Positions 24,688-31,679 of a stretch of DNA of 32,389 nucleotides are shown here, piece by piece; the first letter of the stretch is position 1, and each line of letters starts with the position of its first letter. The translations under genes and the position numbers were made by a program. Location of the stretch: NCBI GenBank assembly GCA_964602985.1, contig CAZRTJ010000032.1, forward strand, positions 1 to 32,389, read 5' to 3'. The notes under the pieces are model-generated. The model made no database searches and was not told the DNA's origin. It was given only the letters and a program-made list of their open reading frames with translations. The DNA comes from CAYZJB01 sp964602985. Lineage in GTDB: Bacteria > CLD3 > SB21.

Positions 24688-24802
24688 GTGATTGAGTAAC
24701 ACTCTTGTATCAAATGTGAAACGATGAGACGATTGCTTTGCTTCAGGCGCGGTGACTTGCAGACCCCACGTATTCCTGGGCGCACTTCGTCCGCGTGGCC
24801 TT

Positions 24803-24944
24803 GGAAAAACGCCGAAATAGAACCAGAGTTCGCGTCTTGCCGTTGCGGAAAACGTGGAACAGGTATGCCGACAGCCGTTCGGTGCAAAATAGGAACTTGT
24901 TTTCCGCCACCTACTTCGCGAACTCTGGTTCCGGCGTTCTTTCC
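24803..24944. repeat. Long imperfect inverted repeat (about 142 bp)
   Basis: Outer arms GGAAAAACGCCG (24803-24814) and CGGCGTTCTTTCC (24932-24944) pair with one mismatch. Inner arms GAACCAGAGTTCGCG (24820-24834) and CGCGAACTCTGGTTC (24917-24931) are perfect. Further in, GCGGAAAAC and GTTTTCCGC pair again. Five unpaired bases (AAATA) interrupt the left arm. The result would be a long hairpin in RNA or a cruciform in DNA. I see no transposase. It could be a miniature transposable element or a structured noncoding RNA. Confidence 0.7.
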
Positions 24945-24963
24945 ATAGCCACTGTTTTCTTTG

Positions 24964-24992
24964 GTTCTTTCTTTTGCGTCAAAAGAAAGAAC
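24964..24992. repeat. Perfect 13-bp stem, 3-base loop hairpin
   Basis: GTTCTTTCTTTTG, loop CGT, CAAAAGAAAGAAC. It lies just right of the long inverted repeat and downstream of the tryptophan operon on the - strand. No T-tract follows on either strand, so a classical terminator is doubtful. From memory, sequences of this type recur between genes in many bacteria. Confidence 0.72.
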
Positions 24993-25126
24993 GTAGCAAC
25001 CATGACCGCGGATTCTAACTTGTTCTTCCGACGCCTCGTGGAGATGGCTAAATCTGCCAGCGATGAGCGCCTTCAATTGTGTTCGAATGTTTTCGGTCGT
25101 GGTCATGGACAAACCTCCTCGTGGTC

Positions 25127-25546
25127 CTACTCGGTCACGGCGATGACTTTCAGTTCGATCGCGATCGGTGTAGGCAGTGCATGGACCTCGACCGTCGTGC
25201 GACATGGACGATTGTCTTTGAAATATTCCGCATAGACTCGATTGAAGACCGGAAAGTCTTTCTTCATGTTGGTCAAGAACACCGTGACGTCCACGATGTT
25301 GTCCCACGAGGAGCCGGAGTCTTCGAGGATGTACCGCACGTTCCGAAACACCGCGTGGCATTGCGTCTCGATGTCGTAGGAAACGATCATGCCATTCTCA
25401 TCCTGCACAACGCCCGGGATGGTGGTTTGTCCCCGCTCGCGAGGACCCACTCCCGAAAGAAAGAGCAAGTTGCCCACGCGCCGCGAATGCGGGTACAGCC
25501 CGATCGGTTCCGGAGCGCGTCGACTTTCTGTTTCGTTGGATTCCAT
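25127..25546 (-). CDS. 2-aminomuconate deaminase (RidA/YjgF family)
   Basis: 139 residues from ATG 25546; a GTG at 25579 would add 11. RidA-fold protein with the conserved Arg R116 (CRTTVEVHALPTP) and the N-terminal LFLSGVGPRERGQTTIPG segment, which resembles 2-aminomuconate deaminases more than housekeeping RidA. The expected reaction is 2-aminomuconate plus water to 4-oxalocrotonate plus ammonia. The assignment is strengthened by the gene directly upstream, whose product makes 2-aminomuconate. Genes for the later steps (4-oxalocrotonate decarboxylase, hydratase, aldolase) are not in the window. Confidence 0.85.
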   Translation of the reverse strand: MESNETESRRAPEPIGLYPHSRRVGNLLFLSGVGPRERGQTTIPGVVQDENGMIVSYDIETQCHAVFRNVRYILEDSGSSWDNIVDVTVFLTNMKKDFPVFNRVYAEYFKDNRPCRTTVEVHALPTPIAIELKVIAVTE

Positions 25547-25579
25547 ACAAGAATCGTTCTTCGATAGGTTGATCGGCAC

Positions 25580-27031
25580 TCAGTCGCCGGACAGATTGAC
25601 GCAAACGTTCCTGGCTTCGGTAAAAAACCGCATCGCCTCCCAGCCGCCTTCGCGGCCCACTCCGCTTTGTCTCATTCCGCCGAATGGCGTGCGAAGATCC
25701 CGAATCATCCAGCAGTTGATCCACACGATGCCGGTCTGTACCCGAGACGCGACACGATGCGCGCGCCGCAGATCGGACGTCCAGATCATCGACGCCAGAC
25801 CGTACGGTGTGGCATTGGCGATCGCGATCGCCTCGTCTTCATTTTCAAACGGAATCAGCGTCACCACTGGCCCGAAAATTTCCTCCTGATTCGTCCGACA
25901 GGACGCAGGCAGACCCTGAATGACGGTCGGCGCGATAAAATGTCCTTTCGCGCAGCGCCCCTCCACCGCGACGGCATGTCCGCCGCACAAAACATCCCCG
26001 CCCTCTTCTTTGGCCAGTTGGATGTATGAAAGAATCTTTTCGAAATGCGGCCGGGAAACAATCGCTCCCTGATCCGTCGAGTCCAACATCGGATCGCCGA
26101 CAATCAGACGTTTCACTCGCTCCGTAAAATCCCGCATAAACTTCCCAACCAGCGATTTCTCGATCAGAATCCGCGATCCGCATAAGCAAATTTCCCCCTG
26201 ATTGGAAAACGACGAGCGAACCGTCGTCTCCAGCATTTCCTCGTACGGCGCGTCCGCGAAAATGATATTCGGATTCTTGCCTCCCAACTCGAGCGACAAC
26301 TTCTTAAACATCGGCGCCGCCGTTCTGGCAATCTCCGCACCTGTCTTCGTGCCGCCCGTGAACGAAATCGCCCGGATCGTCGGATGTGCGCTGATCGCCG
26401 CGCCGACCTTTGGCCCCAAACCATGAACGATATTCAACACGCCCGGCGGCAGTCCCGCTTCTGCGCAGATTTCCGCCAGCCGATGCGCGGTCATCGGCGT
26501 CACCTCGCTCGGTTTGGCCACTACGCAATTCCCCGCCGCCAGCGCGGGCGCAATCTTCCACGAAAAAAGATACAACGGAAGGTTCCACGGGCTGATGCAA
26601 CCCACGGTGCCGATAGGCTGTCGCAGCGTATAATTGACCGCGCGATCTTCCATCACGTGCGCTTCGCTCGCAAAGTGTACGACGCCCGTACCAAAGAAAC
26701 GAAAATTGGCGGACGCCCTCGGGATATCCACGGTCCGCGCCAGCCGGATCGGTTTTCCCTGATCGCGCGATTCGGCCTGCGCCAATTCTTCGAGATTCCG
26801 GTCGATCCCGTCCGCGATGCGCAGGAGCACCGCACTCCGATCCGGGGCCGCCAGCCGGGACCATGATGCAAACGCCCGCTCCGCCGCCTGCACGGCCGCT
26901 TCCACGTCGCGCGCGTCCGAATCCGGAACGAGCGAATACGGCTCGCCCGTCGCCGGCTCCAGATTTTCCATCCACGCGCCGCCGAGCGCTTCTCGCGCCT
27001 CTCCGCCGATGGTATTCAGAATCTTCTTCAT
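25580..27031 (-). CDS. 2-aminomuconate 6-semialdehyde dehydrogenase
   Basis: 483-residue NAD+-dependent aldehyde dehydrogenase. N150 in PWNLP, E248 in LELGGKNP and the catalytic cysteine C282 in NQGEICLCGSR are present; NQGEICLC and the whole layout resemble the animal ALDH8A1 and bacterial 2-aminomuconate semialdehyde dehydrogenases. It oxidises the unstable product of ACMSD to 2-aminomuconate and yields NADH. There is no N- or C-terminal extension of the kind that usually targets enzymes to a microcompartment. Its ATG overlaps the SUFU-domain gene's stop by four bases. The NADH it makes is a plausible substrate for the PduS-like protein in the same operon (inference). Confidence 0.93.
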   Translation of the reverse strand: MKKILNTIGGEAREALGGAWMENLEPATGEPYSLVPDSDARDVEAAVQAAERAFASWSRLAAPDRSAVLLRIADGIDRNLEELAQAESRDQGKPIRLARTVDIPRASANFRFFGTGVVHFASEAHVMEDRAVNYTLRQPIGTVGCISPWNLPLYLFSWKIAPALAAGNCVVAKPSEVTPMTAHRLAEICAEAGLPPGVLNIVHGLGPKVGAAISAHPTIRAISFTGGTKTGAEIARTAAPMFKKLSLELGGKNPNIIFADAPYEEMLETTVRSSFSNQGEICLCGSRILIEKSLVGKFMRDFTERVKRLIVGDPMLDSTDQGAIVSRPHFEKILSYIQLAKEEGGDVLCGGHAVAVEGRCAKGHFIAPTVIQGLPASCRTNQEEIFGPVVTLIPFENEDEAIAIANATPYGLASMIWTSDLRRAHRVASRVQTGIVWINCWMIRDLRTPFGGMRQSGVGREGGWEAMRFFTEARNVCVNLSGD

Positions 27032-27624
27032 GCGATCGGTCGATCGGTAAAAATATCCACCTTGCGGTCATACATCCAATCCAGCATCGCATTCACACCC
27101 TTGGCCTTCGACATTTCGACTTCCGTCTCCGTCAGCGGAACAAAATTCAAGATCTTAATCACCGTTCCCTGGTATTCCGTCGAATCCCATCCGTCCTGCC
27201 CAAACGCAGGATGAAAGAGTCCCCATCGACAGGCATGAAATTTCGGAATCGAAACGGCCGGCGACACCAGATGGTAATGATCAAAATGCGTGGATTGCAA
27301 AAACGGATATGCCGCCAGATTCGCGAGAAAAGCCGCCACCTCCGCGCACTCTTCCTCGTTCAGCGATCCGCGCACGGTGAAATGAATTTCACACCGAAAC
27401 GCCGCTCCGTCCATCGCACGATCGGACATGCCCACGGTCGAAAACGTGGTGACCGGCACCTCTTCCGTCGCTTCCCACACAAACACGTCGAGATACGGCA
27501 GGACATTCGAGATGCTGGAGTTGTTTTGATCAAACCGATAATACAAATCCGGTTCGCCGTACTGGAGAATGTGTTCCTCGAACAGGTGAACCAGAATCGG
27601 GGAAGGTTCCTTCTCGTCGTTCAC
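27028..27624 (-). CDS. Suppressor-of-fused (SUFU) domain protein
   Basis: 198 residues resembling the bacterial SUFU domain, known first from the Hedgehog pathway regulator: YLDVFVWEATEEVPVTTFST near 44-63, then TVGMSDRAMDG, the strand RCEIHFTV, and the central FHPAFG region. Bacterial members are often linked to immunity or polymorphic toxin loci, but many stand alone. Here the gene overlaps both the SDR gene (27621-27624) and the dehydrogenase gene (27028-27031) by four bases, so it is made together with the pathway enzymes. Its role in tryptophan breakdown is unknown; a chaperone- or scaffold-like role is a guess. Confidence 0.78.
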   Translation of the reverse strand: MNDEKEPSPILVHLFEEHILQYGEPDLYYRFDQNNSSISNVLPYLDVFVWEATEEVPVTTFSTVGMSDRAMDGAAFRCEIHFTVRGSLNEEECAEVAAFLANLAAYPFLQSTHFDHYHLVSPAVSIPKFHACRWGLFHPAFGQDGWDSTEYQGTVIKILNFVPLTETEVEMSKAKGVNAMLDWMYDRKVDIFTDRPIA

Positions 27625-28406
27625 AGACAGCCTGTCCTTCCCCCGTCCACGGGGACGTTGATTCCGTTGATATACGCGGCGGCCGGGGAGACCAGAAAGG
27701 CAATGGCGTACGCAATTTCCTCCGGCTCGGCAAATCGTCGCGCGGGAATTTCCTGTTTCATTTCTTTTTCCACTTCGGAAAATTCCCGTCCCAGAGCGGC
27801 GGCCTTTTTTTCCAGCAATGACGTGAGCCTCTGCGTCTGCGTGGCCCCCGGCAGTACGTTATTCACCGTAATGCCATGCGGCGCCAATTCCATCGACAGC
27901 GTCTTACTCCAGCTCGCCACTGCGCCGCGAATCGCATTCGAGACGCCCAGTCCGGGGATCGGTTGTTTCACCGAGGTGGAAATGATGTTGACGATCCGTC
28001 CGTACCCCGCCCCCTTCATACCCGGCACGACGGCCATCGTCAATATCTGATTGCAGATCAGATGTTGCCGAAACGCGTTTTCAAACTCTTCGGGAGCGGC
28101 CTCGGACGCGGGTCCGGGCGGCGGACCGCCGGTGTTGTTGATCAGGATGTGGACGGGAGAGAATTCCTTACTCACCGCCTGAATGCGCGTCTTCAGAATC
28201 TCCGGCTGGGAAAAATCGGCGACCACGTAGGCATGACGACCGCTGCCCGGCAGTTGCGTCATCACCTCTGCCAGTCGGGCCTCATGGCGCGCCACCAAAA
28301 TGATCGATGCGCCCAGCGCGGCCAGTTCCATCGCGACACTGCGGCCGATGCCCTGCGTGCTGCCGCACACCATCGCGGTCTTGCCGGTCAGATCAAGATT
28401 CATCAT
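27621..28406 (-). CDS. Atypical short-chain dehydrogenase/reductase
   Basis: 261-residue Rossmann-fold protein. Cofactor motif CGSTQGIGRSVA at 14-25, NNTGG at 90-94 and the C-terminal PVDGGRTG are SDR-like. The catalytic Tyr-x3-Lys is absent: the matching positions read S156-NAI-R160 in GLGVSNAIRGAV. A subgroup of SDR proteins lacking the standard tetrad is known, and this seems to belong to it, so it may be an enzyme with altered chemistry or a binding protein. It follows the shell-protein gene by 18 bases and overlaps the SUFU gene by four. The start could also be the second ATG (28403). Substrate unknown; possibly an aldehyde, keto or enamine intermediate of the pathway. Confidence 0.85.
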   Translation of the reverse strand: MMNLDLTGKTAMVCGSTQGIGRSVAMELAALGASIILVARHEARLAEVMTQLPGSGRHAYVVADFSQPEILKTRIQAVSKEFSPVHILINNTGGPPPGPASEAAPEEFENAFRQHLICNQILTMAVVPGMKGAGYGRIVNIISTSVKQPIPGLGVSNAIRGAVASWSKTLSMELAPHGITVNNVLPGATQTQRLTSLLEKKAAALGREFSEVEKEMKQEIPARRFAEPEEIAYAIAFLVSPAAAYINGINVPVDGGRTGCL

Positions 28407-28424
28407 CGCCGGCCCCGGCCTGCC

Positions 28425-28970
28425 TCATATGATCTCCGATAACAATTCCGATCTCGGTCCCGGTATCACGACTTTATTGACCAACAGTCCCTTCTCTGCA
28501 ACGACTTGCGCGCCTGCATCTACGGCGGACTGAACGGCGGCGACGTCCCCCGTCATCGTGAGGAATGCCTTGCCGCCGAGCGCCATCGCCAGACGGATCT
28601 CCATCAGACGAACATTGGCCGCCTTGGCCGACGCGTCCGCACCCTCGATCAGAGACGCCACGCTGAAGGACTCTATGATCCCGAGCGCGCCGAGCAAACC
28701 GACCTTGCTCTGGCCCGCCACCGCCGGAAACACATCCGGGTGAACGTTGGGAATGACAAACGTATCGATGACCGAGCCCCGGCTGATCGCCGCTCCGGCA
28801 TCGACGCTGGACTGCACGGCCGCGACCTCGCCGCCGACCATGACGATGTACTTTCCGGAACAAATGCTTCTCGACAGGATGATCTTTACGTCCGCCGCTT
28901 TCAACATGGCATCGGCCGTTTCAAATCCGGCGGCGATACTGCTGAGTTCAATCAATCCGATGGAATTCAC
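28425..28970 (-). CDS. PduT-like tandem-BMC-domain (BMC-T) shell protein
   Basis: 181 residues made of two bacterial-microcompartment domains: the first at about 1-88 (IGLIELSSIAAGFETADAML, then GKYIVMVGGEVAAVQ), the second at about 90-175 (ALGIIESFSVASLIEGAD, then GGKAFLTMTGDVAAVQ). C37 in SRSICSGKYI aligns with Cys38 of PduT, the residue that binds a 4Fe-4S cluster at the centre of the trimer. I chose GTG 28970 because it follows AAAGGAAG at proper spacing and makes the N-terminus match PduT (MNSIG against MSQAIG); ATG 29018 would overlap the preceding gene and add 16 residues. It lies 28 bases after the PduS-like gene. PduT and PduS are physical partners in propanediol microcompartments. 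No BMC-H or BMC-P gene is in the window. Confidence 0.93.
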   Translation of the reverse strand: MNSIGLIELSSIAAGFETADAMLKAADVKIILSRSICSGKYIVMVGGEVAAVQSSVDAGAAISRGSVIDTFVIPNVHPDVFPAVAGQSKVGLLGALGIIESFSVASLIEGADASAKAANVRLMEIRLAMALGGKAFLTMTGDVAAVQSAVDAGAQVVAEKGLLVNKVVIPGPRSELLSEII

Positions 28971-28998
28971 TTTCGCTTCCTTTACAGCCTTTGATGAT

Positions 28999-30312
28999 TC
29001 ACGAATTTGAAATGACAATGCTGGAGGTCACCGATTGCACCACGCCGTCGATGCTCGCGTGAATGTCTGCGCCCATTTTTCCCGCGGGAATCTTCGCGAT
29101 ACAGTCGCCTTTGCGCACCGACTGACCGATCCGCACGACGGGTTCGGCGTCAACGCCCACGTGCTGACGCAGGGGAATCTGCACTTCCTGCACACGCGCG
29201 GATTGATCTCTCGCAAATTCCGCATGGACGTCGTACTCCGATACACCCAGTCTCTTGACCAACTGCTTGATGGGCGTGCGGCGACCTTCGTACATCGGAT
29301 GCACTTGCACGTCCATCTTCCCGGACCATCGCACTCCGCGTTCCTTCATCGCCGCCTTGCTCTTGTCGCACGCCTCCTTGGGAAAGAGACTTTCCGGACA
29401 CGCATAGAGCGTGCACAGACCGCACGCACAGCACAAGGACGCGTACGAGTCCCAAATGTCTTCGCCCGTTTTGGTAAAACCCAAACTGCGCATGACTTTG
29501 TGCGGCTGCACATCGTACCCGAGGATGTATCGCGGACACAATTCGGTGCAATATGAGCATTGATCGCACGCAGATTTTCCGATGCGATGCATGGATGTTT
29601 CCGGCAAGGACTTCCGCGTGACGAGGTTGTGCCCGCGCGGCAGGACGATCAGTCCCGCGCACGTCTTGGTAATCGGCAGGGACAGATCGAATTCCAGTTT
29701 GCCCATCATGATGCCGGAGACAAACACGCCAACGTCATCGACCGACGCCCCGCCCGCCATGGCGATCGCATCGCGAAATCGCGTACCGACCGGCACCGCC
29801 GCCGTCATGGGTTGACGGACTGCGCCATTGACTGTGATGAATTTTTCGGTGACGGGAAGATCGTCCGCCGCATTCGCGACGTTGAGGAACGTCTCGACAT
29901 TGTTTACGACCACTCCGACTTGAAGGGGAATGCCCTGCGGCGGAATCAGGCGCCGCGTCGCTTCATAGACCAGGATGTACTCGTCACCCGACGGATAGAA
30001 ATCTCCGAGCCTGTGAATGCGGATGTTGTCGGTCAGATGCGGCTGGAAGGCGTCGATCGCCCGCTGATTCTTCGCCTTGATCCCGATGATCCCCTGCGTG
30101 GCCCCCGTTGCTTCCATCATGTGCCGAAGCCCGCGGGTCACGCGATCGGCGTAATGCACCATCAATTCGAAGTCCTTGTGCAGCAGCGGTTCGCATTCTG
30201 CTCCGTTTGCAATCACTGTGTCGGCGTGCGATTCCGCTTTCACCGACGTCGGGAAACCCGCGCCCCCCGCTCCGACCACACCCGCCGCACGAATTTTTTC
30301 CGAAAACGTCAT
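28999..30312 (-). CDS. PduS/RnfC-like flavin and iron-sulfur electron-transfer protein
   Basis: 437 residues from ATG 30312 (GGAG five bases upstream; a GTG at 30318 overlapping the dioxygenase stop is an alternative). The N-terminus has the RnfC/Nqo1-like nucleotide loop GAGGAGFPTSVK (14-25) and ANGAECEPLLHKD. Two 4Fe-4S sites follow: C249, C252, C255, C259 (CDQCSYCTELCP) and C294, C297, C300, C305 (CCACGLCTLYACP), with the same spacing as in PduS. The C-terminus (about 375-430) is a barrel-sandwich domain. PduS carries FMN and two clusters, reduces cobalamin with NADH and binds the PduT shell protein. No cobalamin enzyme is near here, so NADH reoxidation with electron export through the PduT-like neighbour is the more likely job (inference). 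Confidence 0.92.
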   Translation of the reverse strand: MTFSEKIRAAGVVGAGGAGFPTSVKAESHADTVIANGAECEPLLHKDFELMVHYADRVTRGLRHMMEATGATQGIIGIKAKNQRAIDAFQPHLTDNIRIHRLGDFYPSGDEYILVYEATRRLIPPQGIPLQVGVVVNNVETFLNVANAADDLPVTEKFITVNGAVRQPMTAAVPVGTRFRDAIAMAGGASVDDVGVFVSGIMMGKLEFDLSLPITKTCAGLIVLPRGHNLVTRKSLPETSMHRIGKSACDQCSYCTELCPRYILGYDVQPHKVMRSLGFTKTGEDIWDSYASLCCACGLCTLYACPESLFPKEACDKSKAAMKERGVRWSGKMDVQVHPMYEGRRTPIKQLVKRLGVSEYDVHAEFARDQSARVQEVQIPLRQHVGVDAEPVVRIGQSVRKGDCIAKIPAGKMGADIHASIDGVVQSVTSSIVISNS

Positions 30313-30314
30313 TT

Positions 30315-31403
30315 TCACTCCACTCCGTAATGAAAGCCCAGCATGCGTTCCACTTCTGTCGGCAAGGGCGGCAACGCCGAGCGCGGGATGAGGAACGTGG
30401 ACAGATTGAAAAGATCGGCAAAGACTTTGTGATTCTCCGCCGTGGTCTTGAGATATTCGTGACCCGACGATCCGCCCGTTCCGATCTTGGTGCCGATCAT
30501 CCGCTGCACCATCAACGCATGACGATAGCGCCAGATCGTAAAAAGTTCGTCGATCTCCATCAGCACCGTGAGCAATCGATACGGTTGGTGCAGGATCGGC
30601 TGGTCGCGGTAGAGGCAGATCAACAGCGCCGCCTGGGTCGCACGGTGCGACAACCGCCGCGCGCCGGCTCGGACCAGTTCTCCATGTCGATCGGCGTCCA
30701 GCAATGCGCGAAAATTTTCCTCCGTGCTTTGCAAATACTTCATCTGGTTGAGTTTTTCCGCATCCGACAGGCTCGGATTTGTCTCGATGATCCTGCGGTC
30801 TTTCGCCAGCATGTCATTCACGGCGCGGCTATAGGCCGTCCAGAACTGAAAGTCGCCGAATTCCAAAAACGGCGTACGTTCCAGCCATTTTTCCATCAGA
30901 TCAAAGATGGACGGCCCCTTCTCGGATTCGCGAATCCATTCCTGATGCTCTTTTGAAACGCGCGTGTGGTAGGCGTGTTTCTCGTACAGAATTCGCTGTT
31001 CCGGACGCAGACCCAATTTGTTCTCGATCAGACGGAACTGCACGGACTGAAAACCAGAGGCGGGAACGAGCATGTCCCGAAAGTCCAGAAAATCCAACGG
31101 CGTCATCGTCTCGAGAATCCTCAACTGTTCCACGATGACTCGTTGTATTTCCGTCACGCGCTGGAGTCGAGCGACTGCCGTGCCCATGCTGTTTTCGTTG
31201 ACGCGATCCCGGCGGAAGAGGTCGATGACGCTGTCCATCTCGTGCAGGATTTGCTTGAACCATAATTCGTACGCCTGATGCACGATGATGAAAAGCATTT
31301 CGTCGTGCGCCGGTCGTCCGTACTCGACACTCTTCGGATGTTGAGCGTCCAGGAGTTTGGACAGGTCGAGGTAATCGGAATAATATACGGGCGGATGGTT
31401 CAT
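30315..31403 (-). CDS. Tryptophan 2,3-dioxygenase
   Basis: 362-residue heme dioxygenase that opens the indole ring of tryptophan to N-formylkynurenine, the first step of the pathway. H42 in IVHQAYELWFKQ, R124 in SGFQSVQFRL and the proximal heme ligand H295 in WRYRHALMVQRMIG are present, as is the substrate loop GTGGSSGHEYL. Length and an internal segment at about 140-215 make it look more like the animal enzyme than the short (about 280 residue) proteobacterial one. First gene of the right-hand operon with a promoter just upstream; its stop overlaps or nearly touches the PduS-like start. Confidence 0.95.
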   Translation of the reverse strand: MNHPPVYYSDYLDLSKLLDAQHPKSVEYGRPAHDEMLFIIVHQAYELWFKQILHEMDSVIDLFRRDRVNENSMGTAVARLQRVTEIQRVIVEQLRILETMTPLDFLDFRDMLVPASGFQSVQFRLIENKLGLRPEQRILYEKHAYHTRVSKEHQEWIRESEKGPSIFDLMEKWLERTPFLEFGDFQFWTAYSRAVNDMLAKDRRIIETNPSLSDAEKLNQMKYLQSTEENFRALLDADRHGELVRAGARRLSHRATQAALLICLYRDQPILHQPYRLLTVLMEIDELFTIWRYRHALMVQRMIGTKIGTGGSSGHEYLKTTAENHKVFADLFNLSTFLIPRSALPPLPTEVERMLGFHYGVE

Positions 31404-31433
31404 GGTACTTGCTGTTTCATGGCGGAACGTTCT

Positions 31434-31462
31434 ATTGTATCCAAACGGAACCGAAAACTCAA
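31434..31462 (-). promoter_or_regulatory. Sigma-70-type promoter of the tryptophan/BMC operon
   Basis: On the - strand, TTGAGT (31462-31457) and TACAAT (31439-31434) are separated by exactly 17 bases. Transcription would start near 31427, leaving a leader of about 25 bases before the dioxygenase ATG. The remaining intergenic sequence to 31679 shows nothing else I recognise. Confidence 0.6.
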
Positions 31463-31679
31463 AAGCTTATTTCGGTGCAGCTGTCCTGTCAGGCTCAGGA
31501 AACATCGACTGAGAGAACAGACCTTGCGGTCCCGGAATTTCAATCCGCCGGTGGCCTGGTTGGAAAAGGGGGCGCTGGAAGGAATGGCCGGCGCATCCGG
31601 GTGTCTCGGACGATGATGAAACCCAAATTGCGTCGGAGCATTCTTATGGTGAAGACTAACTTCTGTTCCTTACAGCATT

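Larger units (their letters stand above)
24654..25106 (-). pseudogene. Truncated last gene of the tryptophan operon, running into repeat DNA
   Basis: ATG 25106 follows an excellent AGGAGG site and lies 20 bases after the 2-aminomuconate deaminase stop. The first 30 or so codons (beginning MTTTENIRTQLKALIAG) look like a genuine N-terminus. From about 25015 onward the reading frame crosses the hairpin (24964-24992) and the long inverted repeat and shows no protein-like pattern; it stays open until 24654, inside the phosphatase start. The simplest reading is that repeat DNA replaced the rest of the gene. The original function is not recognisable. A short functional peptide is possible but less likely. 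Confidence 0.5.

Noticed and set aside
25580..27031. Encapsulation peptide on the semialdehyde dehydrogenase
   Set aside because: Both ends match ordinary dehydrogenases of this type; no added amphipathic helix with a linker is visible.
28971..29018. Longer BMC-T start at ATG 29018
   Set aside because: It would overlap the PduS-like gene and add 16 residues not present in PduT; GTG 28970 has a better ribosome site and matches the family N-terminus.
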